From contig JAMPXP010000007.1 in NCBI GenBank assembly GCA_023701135.1, positions 124,001 through 188,000 on the forward strand: DNA of 64,000 nt. The letters run 5' to 3'. The position numbers and the translations under genes are program-made. The DNA comes from Desulfobacula sp. (GTDB lineage Bacteria > Desulfobacterota > Desulfobacteria > Desulfobacterales > Desulfobacteraceae). How positions within the stretch are numbered: the first letter of the stretch is position 1; every line of letters begins with the position of its first letter. The notes under the pieces are model-generated. The model made no database searches. It was not told the origin of the DNA and saw only the letters and a program-made list of their open reading frames with translations. Below, in pieces: positions 18,863 to 28,352 of this stretch.

Positions 18863-18879
18863 GTCTTTGTATATTAAAA

Positions 18880-20301
18880 ATGAAGACGTTTTTATTTTAT
18901 GATGTTGAAACCAGCGGTCTAAACCCTGCTTTTGATCAAATCTTAACCTTTGCCTCTATCCGCACGGATCTTAACTTACGGGAAATCAACAGACAGTCTG
19001 TCGTCATTCAATTGCGGAAGGATATTATCCCTTCGCCAAAGGCCTTTTTAACGCATGGGCTGACAACTGACGAATTGGCAATCGGAATTCATGAGTATGA
19101 GGCTGCTCTTAAAATTCATAAACTGGTGAATACGCCTGAGACCATTAGTCTTGGATACAATTCCCTTGGATTTGACGATGAATTTTTGCGCCTCATGTTT
19201 TATCGAAACCTTCTTGATCCCTACAGCCATCAATACAGCAATGGTTGCAGCAGGATGGATATCCTGCCCATTACCGTTGTTTATAGGATCTTTCATGCAG
19301 ATATTATCAACTGGCCTGAAATAGACGGGAAACCAAGCCTTAAGCTCGATCTGATCTCAGATACAAACCATCTTGCCACATCGGGGCGGGCCCATGAAGC
19401 AATGAACGATGTCGAGTCATTAATTGAACTCAGCAAAAAATTATTCCGCCAGAAAAAGACCTGGCATTATTGCCTTGATTTTTTCAGTAAAACAAAGGAA
19501 GAGGCAAGAATCAATGCTATCAAAAGCGATTTTCAGATCCAGGACAGATATTTCAGGATCTGCATCATGATCTCCCTATCCTTCGGCTCAAAAGTGAATT
19601 ATATGGCACCGGTCATCCATATAGGGCAATCTCTTCCTTATAAAAATCAAAGTCTTTGGTTGCGTCTTGATTCAGAAACAATTCCGGGTCTTGGAGATGA
19701 ACTGAATGCCGGGAATGCACATGTGATAAGAAAACGGCCCGGAGATGGATTGATCCTTTTACCGGCCCTTGAACGCTTCTGGAACAGAATGCCCGCATCT
19801 TCAAAACAATTTACCGATGAAAACCTAAAAAGAATTTGCAAACACTGGGAAAAATTCTTTGACTTTATCCATTTTCATCTTGAATACAGATACCCTTTAA
19901 TTCCTGATATAGATCCTGATGCATCGCTTTATCAAGACGGTTTTTTTTCCGGCAAGGAGAAAAAAGAATGCGATTTATTCCATCTCGCCGGAAAAGATCA
20001 GAAATATGGAATAGTCGATCGGATACAGAGTCCTCGGATTAAAGTTCTGGCAAACCGTATTCTGGATCGAAATTTTTCAAAGGGTCCTTTGCAGGCCGCA
20101 AGCAAAGAATATCAAAGCCATTTAGATCAATTGCGATCTGTTTCCGAGGCAAATAAGATCAAGGGGTACAGAGGAGATACGAAATATAGCCGTTACGAGG
20201 CTCTTGAAGAATTAAAAGAACTGGAAAGCACCTTGTTAGATCCTGGGCCGGATCAAAAAAAGATGTTGGCCTGGCTAAATGATTATATAAAAGGATTTTA
20301 A
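18880..20301 (+). CDS. sbcB: Exodeoxyribonuclease I (SbcB-like)
   Basis: A 473-residue protein with an N-terminal DEDD exonuclease domain: FYDVETSG (Asp8, Glu10), LGYNSLGFDDEFLR, and GRAHEAMNDVESLIEL. The central SH3-like ExoI region contains RLDSETIPGL and the C-terminus is helical. ExoI degrades single-stranded DNA 3' to 5' in recombination and mismatch repair. The ATG at 18880 starts right at the catalytic strand; an upstream in-frame codon at 18850 lies in the terminator. The 3' end overlaps the convergent PilZ gene by four bases. ExoI is best known from gammaproteobacteria, so transfer is possible. Confidence 0.9.
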   Translation: MKTFLFYDVETSGLNPAFDQILTFASIRTDLNLREINRQSVVIQLRKDIIPSPKAFLTHGLTTDELAIGIHEYEAALKIHKLVNTPETISLGYNSLGFDDEFLRLMFYRNLLDPYSHQYSNGCSRMDILPITVVYRIFHADIINWPEIDGKPSLKLDLISDTNHLATSGRAHEAMNDVESLIELSKKLFRQKKTWHYCLDFFSKTKEEARINAIKSDFQIQDRYFRICIMISLSFGSKVNYMAPVIHIGQSLPYKNQSLWLRLDSETIPGLGDELNAGNAHVIRKRPGDGLILLPALERFWNRMPASSKQFTDENLKRICKHWEKFFDFIHFHLEYRYPLIPDIDPDASLYQDGFFSGKEKKECDLFHLAGKDQKYGIVDRIQSPRIKVLANRILDRNFSKGPLQAASKEYQSHLDQLRSVSEANKIKGYRGDTKYSRYEALEELKELESTLLDPGPDQKKMLAWLNDYIKGF

Positions 20302-21050
20302 TCTTTTCTGCTCAGTCGTTTGAGTTCTTCAATCTGGGCGTCATGGATGAACTTGTTTAACAGAGCCTCGTTTGAGTTTGAAAGGTTGATGATTTTCAAC
20401 CCAATCAATACATAGCTGTCTGAATACCTGGGATTGATTCTTGTCACCAGAGCACGAATCGGTATGTCCGTCACGGGTTTTTCTTTGTCCGTATCGATCA
20501 ATGTGACCTGGAGTGCCAATTCTTCACCGACCTTTAATTCTAAAAATGGGTTGCGGTTCTTAATATTTGTCTTGGGAATAACAATGCCGAAACCGTTAAA
20601 GGAAACATCTTTTACAGAAAAGTCGTTGGGGCTTTTATACTCAAAATTCTGATACTGAATTGTGGTTTTTATGATATATTTTGTGCTGAGGGGAAGGCGA
20701 AAAGCAGATCGGATATTGGTTTCCTCGATGGGCAACGTATAATTCAGAATCACCGCCGGCACTTTTTTTTTGTTTGCCAGCAGATATTGATCAATCAATT
20801 TGAAATCTCTGCATTTTACACCCAATCTTGCTTTCCTGTTTTTCCCCTGAACGATGGTTGTCAGATGCAGTTCCTTGAAAACCGCCTTTTTTGAGAAAGC
20901 CTTGAGCGGTTGCGCAATCGTAATCGTTTCATTTTTAAAGTCGGCATCATAGATGATGGACGATCTGGAATAGGGTTCCAGGGAATTCATATTGAAAATC
21001 AGTTCCACTCCGACGGATGGAAGAAATATTTTATCAATGGATAGGTTCAA
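20298..21050 (-). CDS. PilZ-domain protein, probable cyclic-di-GMP effector
   Basis: A 250-residue protein with an N-terminal YcgR-like beta domain (about 10-105) and a C-terminal PilZ domain (about 112-245). Both c-di-GMP contacts are present: the RxxxR-type RSAFR at the domain entry and DVSFNG matching D/NxSxxG. It has no membrane segment. Such proteins relay c-di-GMP to motility, pili or polysaccharide machinery. It lies downstream of the HU gene, separated by a hairpin, and is convergent with sbcB. Confidence 0.82.
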   Translation of the reverse strand: MNLSIDKIFLPSVGVELIFNMNSLEPYSRSSIIYDADFKNETITIAQPLKAFSKKAVFKELHLTTIVQGKNRKARLGVKCRDFKLIDQYLLANKKKVPAVILNYTLPIEETNIRSAFRLPLSTKYIIKTTIQYQNFEYKSPNDFSVKDVSFNGFGIVIPKTNIKNRNPFLELKVGEELALQVTLIDTDKEKPVTDIPIRALVTRINPRYSDSYVLIGLKIINLSNSNEALLNKFIHDAQIEELKRLSRKD

Positions 21051-21063
21051 GGTAGAAAATTAT

Positions 21064-21096
21064 TCAGGCAGTATCCGGGTTTCAGATACTGCCTGA
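21064..21096 (-). terminator. Hairpin between the HU gene and the PilZ gene
   Basis: TCAGGCAGTATC (21064-21075) pairs with GATACTGCCTGA (21085-21096), a 12-base stem with a 9-base loop. Read on the minus strand it lies 17 bases past the HU stop and is followed by the T-rich aataattttct, so it probably terminates the HU transcript. Confidence 0.7.
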
Positions 21097-21112
21097 TGAA
21101 TCCTTAGGGATT

Positions 21113-21382
21113 TTATTTTACTGAATCTTTGAGTGCTTTTCCTGGGACAAATTTAGGAACATTTCTGGCTGGGATATTAATTTCTTTTCCGGTTTGAGGA
21201 TTTCTTCCTTTTCTGGCTTTTCGTTTTGCAGTTTTGAATGTCCCAAAGCCGACCAGCGTGACAGAGTCGTTGCCGGACAGGGCTTCAGTTATTGCCTTAA
21301 TGGTACAATCAACCGCTGCCTGCGCGTCTTTCTTGCTGCTAAGTACTTCTGAAACCTTGTTGATTAAATCACCTTTGTTCAT
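21113..21382 (-). CDS. HU-family DNA-binding protein
   Basis: An 89-residue histone-like protein starting [14 protein letters not shown], with [25 protein letters not shown] (given here as separate parts VTLVGFGTF and [11 protein letters not shown]) and [17 protein letters not shown], the DNA-intercalating beta arms and dimer core. HU bends and compacts DNA. I chose the ATG at 21382, eight bases after AAAGGAG, over an in-frame GTG three codons earlier. Confidence 0.95.
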   Translation of the reverse strand: MNKGDLINKVSEVLSSKKDAQAAVDCTIKAITEALSGNDSVTLVGFGTFKTAKRKARKGRNPQTGKEINIPARNVPKFVPGKALKDSVK

Positions 21383-21590
21383 CTTGATCACTCCTTTTTT
21401 TAGGTTTTAGAAATTTCCAAATACTAAATTTGTCTTTAAACGCTCTTGTTACGCTTTTATTAAGTCGAATCAGCTTTTCACGGTACGTTACGTCGTTGAG
21501 AAGGGCGTGTCAAGTCTTTATTCACTTTTTTTTTAAAATATATTGCAGGATTTCAAGAAAAAACATAAAATCTTTCAAAAGGAGAAAAAT

Positions 21591-22052
21591 ATGGATGCAA
21601 CCCTTGTTAATCCTTTCATTGAAGGGACTTTACATATTCTTGATACGACTGCGTTTGTCAAAGTGAAACCCGAGCCCCCTTTTTTTAAAACGGACCGGAA
21701 GTCCTTGGGAGATATTTCCGGATATCTTGAGATTTCAGGAGACCTCACAGGTTCGGCTGCCGTCAGCTTCTCAGAGAAGAGCATTCTTGGTATTGTCTCT
21801 GCAATGTTTGGAGAAGATATGACGGAAATTAATGATGATATTAAAGATGCAGTAGGTGAAATCAGCAATATGGTGGCCGGTCACGTTACTACAAAAATTG
21901 CTGAATTGGGCAAGAAGGTAAAGGTTAAGCTTAAAGAGATCAAGATGGGGCAGGATGCCTTAATTCCTCACATGGATGGGTCCAAATATATCCTGGCGCT
22001 TCCTTTCAGAACGACAAAAGGAAAGGTGGTGATCGAGGTCAGTTATATCTGA
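21591..22052 (+). CDS. cheX: CheX-like CheY-P phosphatase
   Basis: A 153-residue protein of the CheC/CheX/FliY phosphatase group. It starts with NPFIEGTLHILDTTAFV, has the FSEKSILGIVSAMFGE block, and carries the catalytic ExxN as Glu90 and Asn93 in DAVGEISNMVAG. CheX dephosphorylates CheY-P in chemotaxis. A good AAAAGGAG precedes ATG 21591, so the earlier in-frame codon at 21543 is unlikely. No other chemotaxis gene is nearby, suggesting a lone or dual-use phosphatase. Confidence 0.85.
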   Translation: MDATLVNPFIEGTLHILDTTAFVKVKPEPPFFKTDRKSLGDISGYLEISGDLTGSAAVSFSEKSILGIVSAMFGEDMTEINDDIKDAVGEISNMVAGHVTTKIAELGKKVKVKLKEIKMGQDALIPHMDGSKYILALPFRTTKGKVVIEVSYI

Positions 22053-22060
22053 CCAGATCC

Positions 22061-22846
22061 CTATCGGCCTATGAGTCGCATATACCATCGAATCAGTTCC
22101 TCTCCAAAAAAAACATACAAAACCGCACCGGCTGAAAGAAAGGGACCAAACGGTATTTTCAATTTCGTATCGGATCTTTTCGTATAAAAAATGGTCGCTA
22201 TTCCTGCAAAGGTTCCGAGCATAGATCCGGTAAATACCGTGAACAAGATCCCTTTAATACCTGTTGCAGCCCCAATCATGGCCAGCAGTTTAATATCTCC
22301 GCCTCCCATGCCTTCCTGCTTTCTCAACAAATAATAGAATGCTGCAACGGCATATAAAAGTCCCCCACCAGCTAAGATTCCCGCAAGGGATTCAAGGAAA
22401 GTCATTTCAGGCAGGAAATAAAATGATGAAGCAAAAATAAATATGCCTGGAATGGATATGCGGTCCGGAATAATCTGATGATCCGCATCAATGAAGGAGA
22501 TGGTTATCAGAACGCTGATGAAGACAAACCAGAAGAAAGCGACAGGGGTAATACCAAATCTTAGAACCAACAAAACGGCAAAGATTCCGGTTAAGGCTTC
22601 AATGAGCGGGTATCGGATAGAGATGGAATGATTGCAGAATTTACAGCGGCCTTTTAACAAGAGATAACCTAAGATCGGAATATTTAGATGAAAGGGGATG
22701 CTATTGCGGCAATGGGGGCAAAAAGAACCCGGTGAAATGATGGATCTATTTTCAGGTATTCTGTAAATGCAGACATTTAAAAAACTGCCGATACAGGCAC
22801 CGACTATAAAAGCAAACCATCCGGGGAAAAGCATATATTCGGTCAT
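22061..22846 (-). CDS. pilD: Prepilin peptidase / N-methyltransferase (PilD type)
   Basis: A 261-residue A24 aspartic peptidase with multiple membrane helices. The cytoplasmic N-terminal loop carries zinc cysteine pairs CPHC (43-46) and CKFC (68-71), typical of bifunctional PilD. Catalytic aspartates are in FIDADHQIIPDRIS and GMGGGDIKLL. It cleaves and N-methylates type IV pilins and type II secretion pseudopilins. It is convergent with cheX and divergent from lon. Confidence 0.92.
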   Translation of the reverse strand: MTEYMLFPGWFAFIVGACIGSFLNVCIYRIPENRSIISPGSFCPHCRNSIPFHLNIPILGYLLLKGRCKFCNHSISIRYPLIEALTGIFAVLLVLRFGITPVAFFWFVFISVLITISFIDADHQIIPDRISIPGIFIFASSFYFLPEMTFLESLAGILAGGGLLYAVAAFYYLLRKQEGMGGGDIKLLAMIGAATGIKGILFTVFTGSMLGTFAGIATIFYTKRSDTKLKIPFGPFLSAGAVLYVFFGEELIRWYMRLIGR

Positions 22847-23043
22847 GGTATTTTGTTCTCATTATAAATTATCTGCATCCTTTAACATCCTTTATTTTTT
22901 TTTTGCAAGGATATTGTAAAATCTGAAATCTGTTTTATTGTACAATCACAATTTACAAGGGTTGTGGATAAATAACACACAGTTGATACCATCACGGGAT
23001 GATAACATTCATCCGTTGTTTCCATAGGAATAAAGGAGTAAGA

Positions 23044-25440
23044 ATGGCCGAGGCAGATATCGATGATCTGATCGAAATTATTGAAAAAGAAAGCAACATA
23101 CAAGATATTCCGACAACGATTCCCATGATGCCCGTCAGGGATGTTGTCGTATTCACCGATATGCTGCTGCCGTTGTTTGTCGGAAGGGAAAAATCCATCA
23201 AAGCAGTTGAAGAAAGCTTTGAATATGATCGTTATATTTTTCTGGCGGCACAGAAAGACTCTGAGATTGAAAAGCCGACCACTGATGATGTTTATACAGT
23301 GGGCACCGTCGGCAGAGTGCAGAAAATGATTAAATTGCCGGATGGTCGGATTAAAGCTCTGGTTCAAGGCATAGCCAAGGCAAAAGCATTGGAATACGTC
23401 AAAAAAAGACCATATTTCAAAGTTCGGATTGAGTTTTTGGAAGACACCGACCCCAAAGCGCTTACCATTGAAGATGAAGCCCTAATGAGAAACGTCAAGG
23501 AGGCCAGTGAAAAATTATTGGCATTGAAGGGGGAGCTATCCGGAGACATCGGTGATTTGTTGTCCCATATTGAATCTCCGGGCAAGCTGGCTGACCTGGT
23601 GGCTTCCAATTTAAACCCAAAGGTGGAAGACGCCCAGGAGCTGCTGGAAATCATTGATGCAATTGAACGGCTGAAAAAGGTCAATGATCTTCTGGCAAGA
23701 GAATTGGATCTTTCAACGGTTCAGGCCAGGATTCAAACCGATGTTAAGGATGAAATCTCCAAAAACCAAAGAGATTATTATTTAAGAGAGCAGGTCAAGG
23801 CCATTCATAAAGAGCTGGGGGAAAATGACGACAAATTTGCCGAAATAGAAGAATTTAAGGCAAAGATAGAAAAATGCAAAATGCCCCCGGACTGTGAGAA
23901 AGAAGCTCAAAAACAATTAAAGCGCCTTGAGCAGATGCATTATGATTCTTCAGAAGCCTCTGTGGTCAGAACCTATCTGGATTGCATTGTAGAGCTGCCC
24001 TGGAGCAAAGCCACCAAAGATTTTTTGGATATTCCCAAGGCCCAGGAAGTTCTGGATAAAAACCATTTCGGCCTGGACAAGGTCAAGGAAAGAATCCTGG
24101 AATATTTAAGCGTCAGAAAATTAAACCCGAATAAAAAAGGGCAGATTATCTGCTTTGTGGGCCCTCCGGGTGCAGGCAAAACCTCTCTTGGTAAGGCCAT
24201 TGCAAAGGCCATGAAGCGCAAATTCCATCGGGTGTCCCTGGGAGGCATCAGGGATGAGGCCGAGATCAGGGGACATCGAAGAACCTATATCGGTTCCATG
24301 CCGGGAAGGATATTGCAGGGGCTTCGTCAGTGCGGGACCAATAACCCGGTATTCATGCTGGATGAAATCGACAAATTGGGAAATGATTTTCGGGGTGACC
24401 CGTCCTCAGCTCTGTTGGAGGCCCTTGATCCTGAGCAGAATTTTGAATTCTCAGATCATTATCTTAATATGCCCTTTGATCTTTCCAATGTGCTTTTCAT
24501 CCTGACGGCCAATATTTCCGATACCATTCCATCGGCATTGCTTGACAGGATGGAAGTGATCGGGGTTCCCGGATACACCCGGGAGGAAAAAAAGGCCATT
24601 GCCCAAAAATACATCCTTCCCAGAAAATTAAAGGATAACGGGCTGATTCGCAGATCGGTCAATTTCAGTTCAGGCGCCATTGAATCCATCATTGCCGACT
24701 ATACTCTGGAAGCCGGGTTGAGAGGTCTTGAGCGGAAGCTCGATACCATTTGCAGAAAAATAGCAAGAAAGATAGCCGAGGGTAAAAAGGGGAAATTCAC
24801 CATTACCCGGCAAAACCTGACCACTTATCTTGGGCCGCCCCAGTTTATAGCAGAACTGGACCAGGAAGAAAGTCAGGTCGGCTTGGCTACGGGGCTTGCA
24901 TGGACGGAAGTCGGCGGTGAGCAGCTTTATATTGAAGTCGCCCTTTACCAGGGCAAGGGCGAACTCCTGGTGACGGGCCAGATCGGTGAAGTCATGCAGG
25001 AATCTGCCCGGGCGGCACTGACCTATGCCAAATCCAATGCAGATAAATTTGATATCAGCAAAGAAGATCTGGATAACAATGATATCCACATCCATGTCCC
25101 GGCCGGTGCAATCCCCAAGGATGGGCCTTCTGCCGGCATTGCCATGGCAACGGCATTAATTTCAGCCTTTACCGGCCGCAAGGTAAACAACAAGGTCGGG
25201 ATGACGGGGGAGATTTCTTTGCGGGGAAGGGTATTGCCCATCGGAGGACTCAAAGAAAAAGCCCTGGGCGCTTTACAGGCAGGAATCGAGCACATCATCA
25301 TTCCGGAAAAAAACAGAAAGGATTTATATGATTTGCCCAAGGTAATTAAAAATAAAATGAAATTTACCTGTGTCCGGGATATAAAAGAAGTCCTTGAAAT
25401 CGCCCTGGAAAAAAAAGATGGACCGGAAGACGTCCAATAA
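23044..25440 (+). CDS. lon: Lon ATP-dependent protease
   Basis: A 798-residue LonA protease with the N-terminal substrate-recognition domain (PMMPVRDVVVFTDMLLPLF), AAA+ domain with GPPGAGKTS and FMLDEIDKLG, and the C-terminal Ser-Lys protease: Ser696 in KDGPSAGIAMA and Lys739 in LKEKALGAL, 43 residues apart as in E. coli. It degrades misfolded and regulatory proteins. ATG 23044 has AAAGGAG immediately upstream. A perfect palindrome ATTGTACAAT lies at 22937-22946 in the leader. tsaB overlaps the 3' end by 23 bases. Confidence 0.97.
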   Translation: MAEADIDDLIEIIEKESNIQDIPTTIPMMPVRDVVVFTDMLLPLFVGREKSIKAVEESFEYDRYIFLAAQKDSEIEKPTTDDVYTVGTVGRVQKMIKLPDGRIKALVQGIAKAKALEYVKKRPYFKVRIEFLEDTDPKALTIEDEALMRNVKEASEKLLALKGELSGDIGDLLSHIESPGKLADLVASNLNPKVEDAQELLEIIDAIERLKKVNDLLARELDLSTVQARIQTDVKDEISKNQRDYYLREQVKAIHKELGENDDKFAEIEEFKAKIEKCKMPPDCEKEAQKQLKRLEQMHYDSSEASVVRTYLDCIVELPWSKATKDFLDIPKAQEVLDKNHFGLDKVKERILEYLSVRKLNPNKKGQIICFVGPPGAGKTSLGKAIAKAMKRKFHRVSLGGIRDEAEIRGHRRTYIGSMPGRILQGLRQCGTNNPVFMLDEIDKLGNDFRGDPSSALLEALDPEQNFEFSDHYLNMPFDLSNVLFILTANISDTIPSALLDRMEVIGVPGYTREEKKAIAQKYILPRKLKDNGLIRRSVNFSSGAIESIIADYTLEAGLRGLERKLDTICRKIARKIAEGKKGKFTITRQNLTTYLGPPQFIAELDQEESQVGLATGLAWTEVGGEQLYIEVALYQGKGELLVTGQIGEVMQESARAALTYAKSNADKFDISKEDLDNNDIHIHVPAGAIPKDGPSAGIAMATALISAFTGRKVNNKVGMTGEISLRGRVLPIGGLKEKALGALQAGIEHIIIPEKNRKDLYDLPKVIKNKMKFTCVRDIKEVLEIALEKKDGPEDVQ

Positions 25441-26134
25441 TTTAAAACTTCTCGCCCTGAGTACGGCGGAACAAGGATGCAGCCTTGCCATAGTGAACGG
25501 GTTTTCACTGGTATATGAAGAATTCAGGACAACCCGGTCGACCCATTCCAGCCGGGTTTTAAAAATGATTGAGGATATGCTGAAAAATCGAGTTGGGGCG
25601 GCACTGGATGATATTGACGGGTTTGTGGTGGCCAGGGGGCCGGGCAGTTTTACAGGACTCAGAATCGGCATCAGTGTTATCAAGGGCCTTTCCTATGCCA
25701 TGAACAAACCGGTGGCGGGAGTCTCAAGCCTTGACGGCATTGCCTTTCGATTCTCCTGCACATCGATTCCGGTGTGCGCCATGATGGATGCAAAAAGAGG
25801 CGAAGTCTATTGCTCGATTTATCATTTCAATGAAGGCCGCCTGACTGAAAAGTCACCAGAGGTCGTTGCCGGCCCCAAAGAGGCCGTTGCCATGACAAAG
25901 GGAAAACCGGCATTATTCGCCGGTTCAGGATCAAAAGCCTATAAAGAGATGATCGAACAGGAAGCAAACCAGCCGGTTTTTACCCAAAGTTTTTTCGATT
26001 ATACCAGTGCCGCAGCTCTGGTTCAGTCCATGTATTTTCGAGACACTTATTTTTCTGAATCCGGACAGGACCTTCTACCGAAATATATTCGGAAATCAGA
26101 TGCGGAATTACCGATTAAGAGCCCTGGATATTGA
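25418..26134 (+). CDS. tsaB: TsaB, tRNA threonylcarbamoyladenosine biosynthesis subunit
   Basis: A 238-residue ASKHA-fold protein with LLALSTAEQGCSLAI at the N-terminus, FVVARGPGSFTGLRIGIS, and a mid-domain VCAMMDAKRGEVYCS. TsaB scaffolds TsaD/TsaE in the making of t6A37 on ANN-decoding tRNAs. The usual first-strand D-T-S is relaxed to LSTAEQ. The ATG at 25418 lies within the end of lon, so translation is probably coupled. Confidence 0.9.
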   Translation: MDRKTSNNLKLLALSTAEQGCSLAIVNGFSLVYEEFRTTRSTHSSRVLKMIEDMLKNRVGAALDDIDGFVVARGPGSFTGLRIGISVIKGLSYAMNKPVAGVSSLDGIAFRFSCTSIPVCAMMDAKRGEVYCSIYHFNEGRLTEKSPEVVAGPKEAVAMTKGKPALFAGSGSKAYKEMIEQEANQPVFTQSFFDYTSAAALVQSMYFRDTYFSESGQDLLPKYIRKSDAELPIKSPGY

Positions 26135-26188
26135 CATAAAAATCATTCCTTGATATTGTAAGCGCCTCATTAATATGGGATCAAAAAT

Positions 26189-26851
26189 ATGGATAATTCA
26201 AAATGGCCGGCGAGGGCGGTTCTGCCTGTTGCTCAACCCGGCCTGATATTTATTGTTATAGCCATCCTTTTTACAGGGATGTTTTTTTATTTTGGGTGGA
26301 TGGGTTTTGCCTGGATCTCTTTGGCGTTGACAGGGTTCATCACTTGGTTTTTTCGAGATCCGGACCGTGACATTCCCAAGGATGAGAAAGGGCTTATATC
26401 CCCTGCCGACGGCAAGGTGATCGTGGTTGAAAAGCAACCCGGATGTGAGTATTTAAACGGGCCCTGTATTAAGGTCAGCATTTTTATGAATGTGTTTAAT
26501 GTCCATGTGAACCGGGTCCCCTTTGATGGTACGGTGCAAAAAATTCAATACACCCCTGGGAAATTCATCAATGCCTCGTTTGATAAAGCATCTGTTCACA
26601 ATGAAAGAAATGCGCTGGTTGTAAAGACACCGGATGGAGCAGAGTATGCCGTTGTCCAGATAGCCGGGCTCATTGCCAGAAGAATTGTGAATTGCGTCAA
26701 GGAAAGAGAGAAAATCACAAAGGGAGACAGATACGGTATGATCCGGTTCGGTTCCCGGCTGGATTTATATCTTCCTGATGATTTTGATGTTGCCGTCCAT
26801 GTTGGTGAAAAGACAAAGGCAGGATCCACTATCCTAGGGTATATGAAATAG
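26189..26851 (+). CDS. psd: Phosphatidylserine decarboxylase proenzyme
   Basis: A 220-residue short-type PSD with two N-terminal membrane segments (about 17-35 and 38-55), SPADGKVIVVE, FMNVFNVHVNRVP and the self-cleavage site RFGSRLD, where Ser189 becomes the pyruvoyl group. It converts phosphatidylserine to phosphatidylethanolamine. pssA follows 15 bases later, so the two consecutive steps of PE synthesis form an operon. Confidence 0.95.
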   Translation: MDNSKWPARAVLPVAQPGLIFIVIAILFTGMFFYFGWMGFAWISLALTGFITWFFRDPDRDIPKDEKGLISPADGKVIVVEKQPGCEYLNGPCIKVSIFMNVFNVHVNRVPFDGTVQKIQYTPGKFINASFDKASVHNERNALVVKTPDGAEYAVVQIAGLIARRIVNCVKEREKITKGDRYGMIRFGSRLDLYLPDDFDVAVHVGEKTKAGSTILGYMK

Positions 26852-26866
26852 ATGAGGATCTAAAAG

Positions 26867-27610
26867 GTGCAGCGCAGAAATTTTAAGAGAAGTATTTATA
26901 TTCTTCCCAATTTGTTCACCTCCATGAATTTATTCTGCGGCTACTATTCCATTATGGCATCAATCCAGTTTAAATTTTTAGAGGCTGCCATTGCTATTCT
27001 TATTGCCGCCGTCTTTGATCTTTTGGATGGAAAAATAGCCAGGGCAACGCATACTACCAGCAAATTCGGTATGGAATATGACTCTCTGGCAGATCTTATC
27101 AGTTTTGGATTGGCCCCGGCCCTTCTCATCTTCCTGTGGGCGCTTCAAACAACCGGAAGATATGGCTGGTCCGCAGCCCTGCTATTTACGGTTTGTGGCG
27201 CATTGAGGCTTGCCAGGTTCAATACCAATACCTCATCCGGACCTGATTTCGAAGGCTTGCCCATTCCGGCTGCGGCAGCCATGAATGTTTCCCTTGTTCT
27301 TTTTTTTCACCGGCTTGAAATCGATCCTGAGCCCTATAAATCAGCCATCCTGGTATTGATGTGGATTCTGTCCTTTTGCATGGTCAGTTCCTTTCCCTAT
27401 AAAAGTCTGAAAAAAGTATCGTTTTTTAAAAGTCTGAAATTCAACCGGCTTGTCGGTCTGATTCTTGTTTTCATTTTTACTGCAACAGAACCCTATATTC
27501 TTCTGTTCATAGTGTTTTTATCATATGTCCTGTCAGGCCCGGTGTCGTCACTGCTGTATCCTCATGCCCCAAAAGGTGAAGAAGAGCGGTACATTGACGA
27601 AGAGCTTTAA
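26867..27610 (+). CDS. pssA: CDP-diacylglycerol-serine O-phosphatidyltransferase
   Basis: A 247-residue membrane enzyme with the CDP-alcohol phosphotransferase motif DLLDGKIAR ... FGMEYDSLAD (Asp51, Asp54, Asp72, Asp76) and about seven membrane helices. It makes phosphatidylserine for the neighbouring decarboxylase. GTG start at 26867 with AGGATCTAAAAGG upstream. Typical length for the Bacillus-type PssA. Confidence 0.94.
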   Translation: MQRRNFKRSIYILPNLFTSMNLFCGYYSIMASIQFKFLEAAIAILIAAVFDLLDGKIARATHTTSKFGMEYDSLADLISFGLAPALLIFLWALQTTGRYGWSAALLFTVCGALRLARFNTNTSSGPDFEGLPIPAAAAMNVSLVLFFHRLEIDPEPYKSAILVLMWILSFCMVSSFPYKSLKKVSFFKSLKFNRLVGLILVFIFTATEPYILLFIVFLSYVLSGPVSSLLYPHAPKGEEERYIDEEL

Positions 27611-27641
27611 AAAAACAAATCAAACGGAGTGAACTAAAAAC

Positions 27642-28109
27642 TTGGAACAAGTACCCATTACAAAAGAAGGCTATGCTGCTTTAAAAAAAGAACTGGAACG
27701 GTTAAAGACCATTGAAAGACCTGAAACGATAAGGTCCATTGAGATTGCCAGGGCCCATGGAGATCTTTCTGAAAATGCGGAATATCATGCGGCAAAGGAA
27801 AGACAATCTTTTCTGGAAGGCCGGATCGGTGAACTCAGTTATAAACTCGGAAATGCAAAAATAATTGATCCCCAAACCGTTCCAAAGGATTGTGTCAGAT
27901 TTGCAAGCAAGGTCCGTGTTGAGAACATGGATTCGGAAGAAGAAGTGGAATATATGATTGTCGGGCCTGACGAAGCAGATATTAAACAGGGGAAGATTTC
28001 GGTTTCTTCTCCCTTGGGAAGTGCTCTTATAGGTAAAAAACCCGGTGATGAGGCTGTACTGCAGGCCCCGGGCGGGAAAAGAGTTTATGAGATTTTAGAG
28101 ATTATTTAA
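27642..28109 (+). CDS. greA: Transcription elongation factor GreA
   Basis: A 155-residue protein with the N-terminal coiled coil (ITKEGYAALKKELERLKTIE, ARAHGDLSENAEYHAAKERQ), whose acidic tip DLSENAEY rescues backtracked RNA polymerase, and the C-terminal FKBP-like domain (ISVSSPLGSALIGKKPGDE). TTG start at 27642 after a GGAG. rpoZ follows after 19 bases. Confidence 0.95.
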   Translation: MEQVPITKEGYAALKKELERLKTIERPETIRSIEIARAHGDLSENAEYHAAKERQSFLEGRIGELSYKLGNAKIIDPQTVPKDCVRFASKVRVENMDSEEEVEYMIVGPDEADIKQGKISVSSPLGSALIGKKPGDEAVLQAPGGKRVYEILEII

Positions 28110-28128
28110 CTATAGTGGAGGTATTGCT

Positions 28129-28338
28129 TTGGCAAGAGTTACAATTGAAGATTGTCTGAAAAATGTGGATAATCGATTTACACTGGTTCATCTGGCGGCA
28201 AAAAGAGTCCGGCAGATAAGAGAAGGGGCCGACCTGTTGGTAAAATCATCGAAAAATGGCGATGTTGTTTCGGTTTTAAGGGAAATTGCCGCCAACCGGA
28301 TTGTGGTCAAAAAAAAGAAGGATAAGGATGAGGAATAA
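28129..28338 (+). CDS. rpoZ: RNA polymerase omega subunit
   Basis: A 69-residue omega subunit: MARVTIEDCLKNVDNRFTLVHLAAKR, here in two parts VTIEDCLKNVDNRF and LVHLAAKRVRQI, then NGDVVSVLREIAANRI and a charged tail. It stabilises beta-prime assembly and can bind ppGpp. TTG start with TGGAGGT seven bases upstream. It sits in a greA-rpoZ unit. Confidence 0.95.
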   Translation: MARVTIEDCLKNVDNRFTLVHLAAKRVRQIREGADLLVKSSKNGDVVSVLREIAANRIVVKKKKDKDEE

Positions 28339-28352
28339 AGGCTGATTAAGGA

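Noticed and set aside
22937-22946. Palindrome ATTGTACAAT before lon as a defined operator
   Set aside because: A single 10-base palindrome could occur by chance, with no matching second site or known regulator consensus.
22882-23367. 161-codon minus-strand frame over the lon leader and start
   Set aside because: It runs antisense into lon, has no recognisable domain, and its composition is that of a shadow frame.
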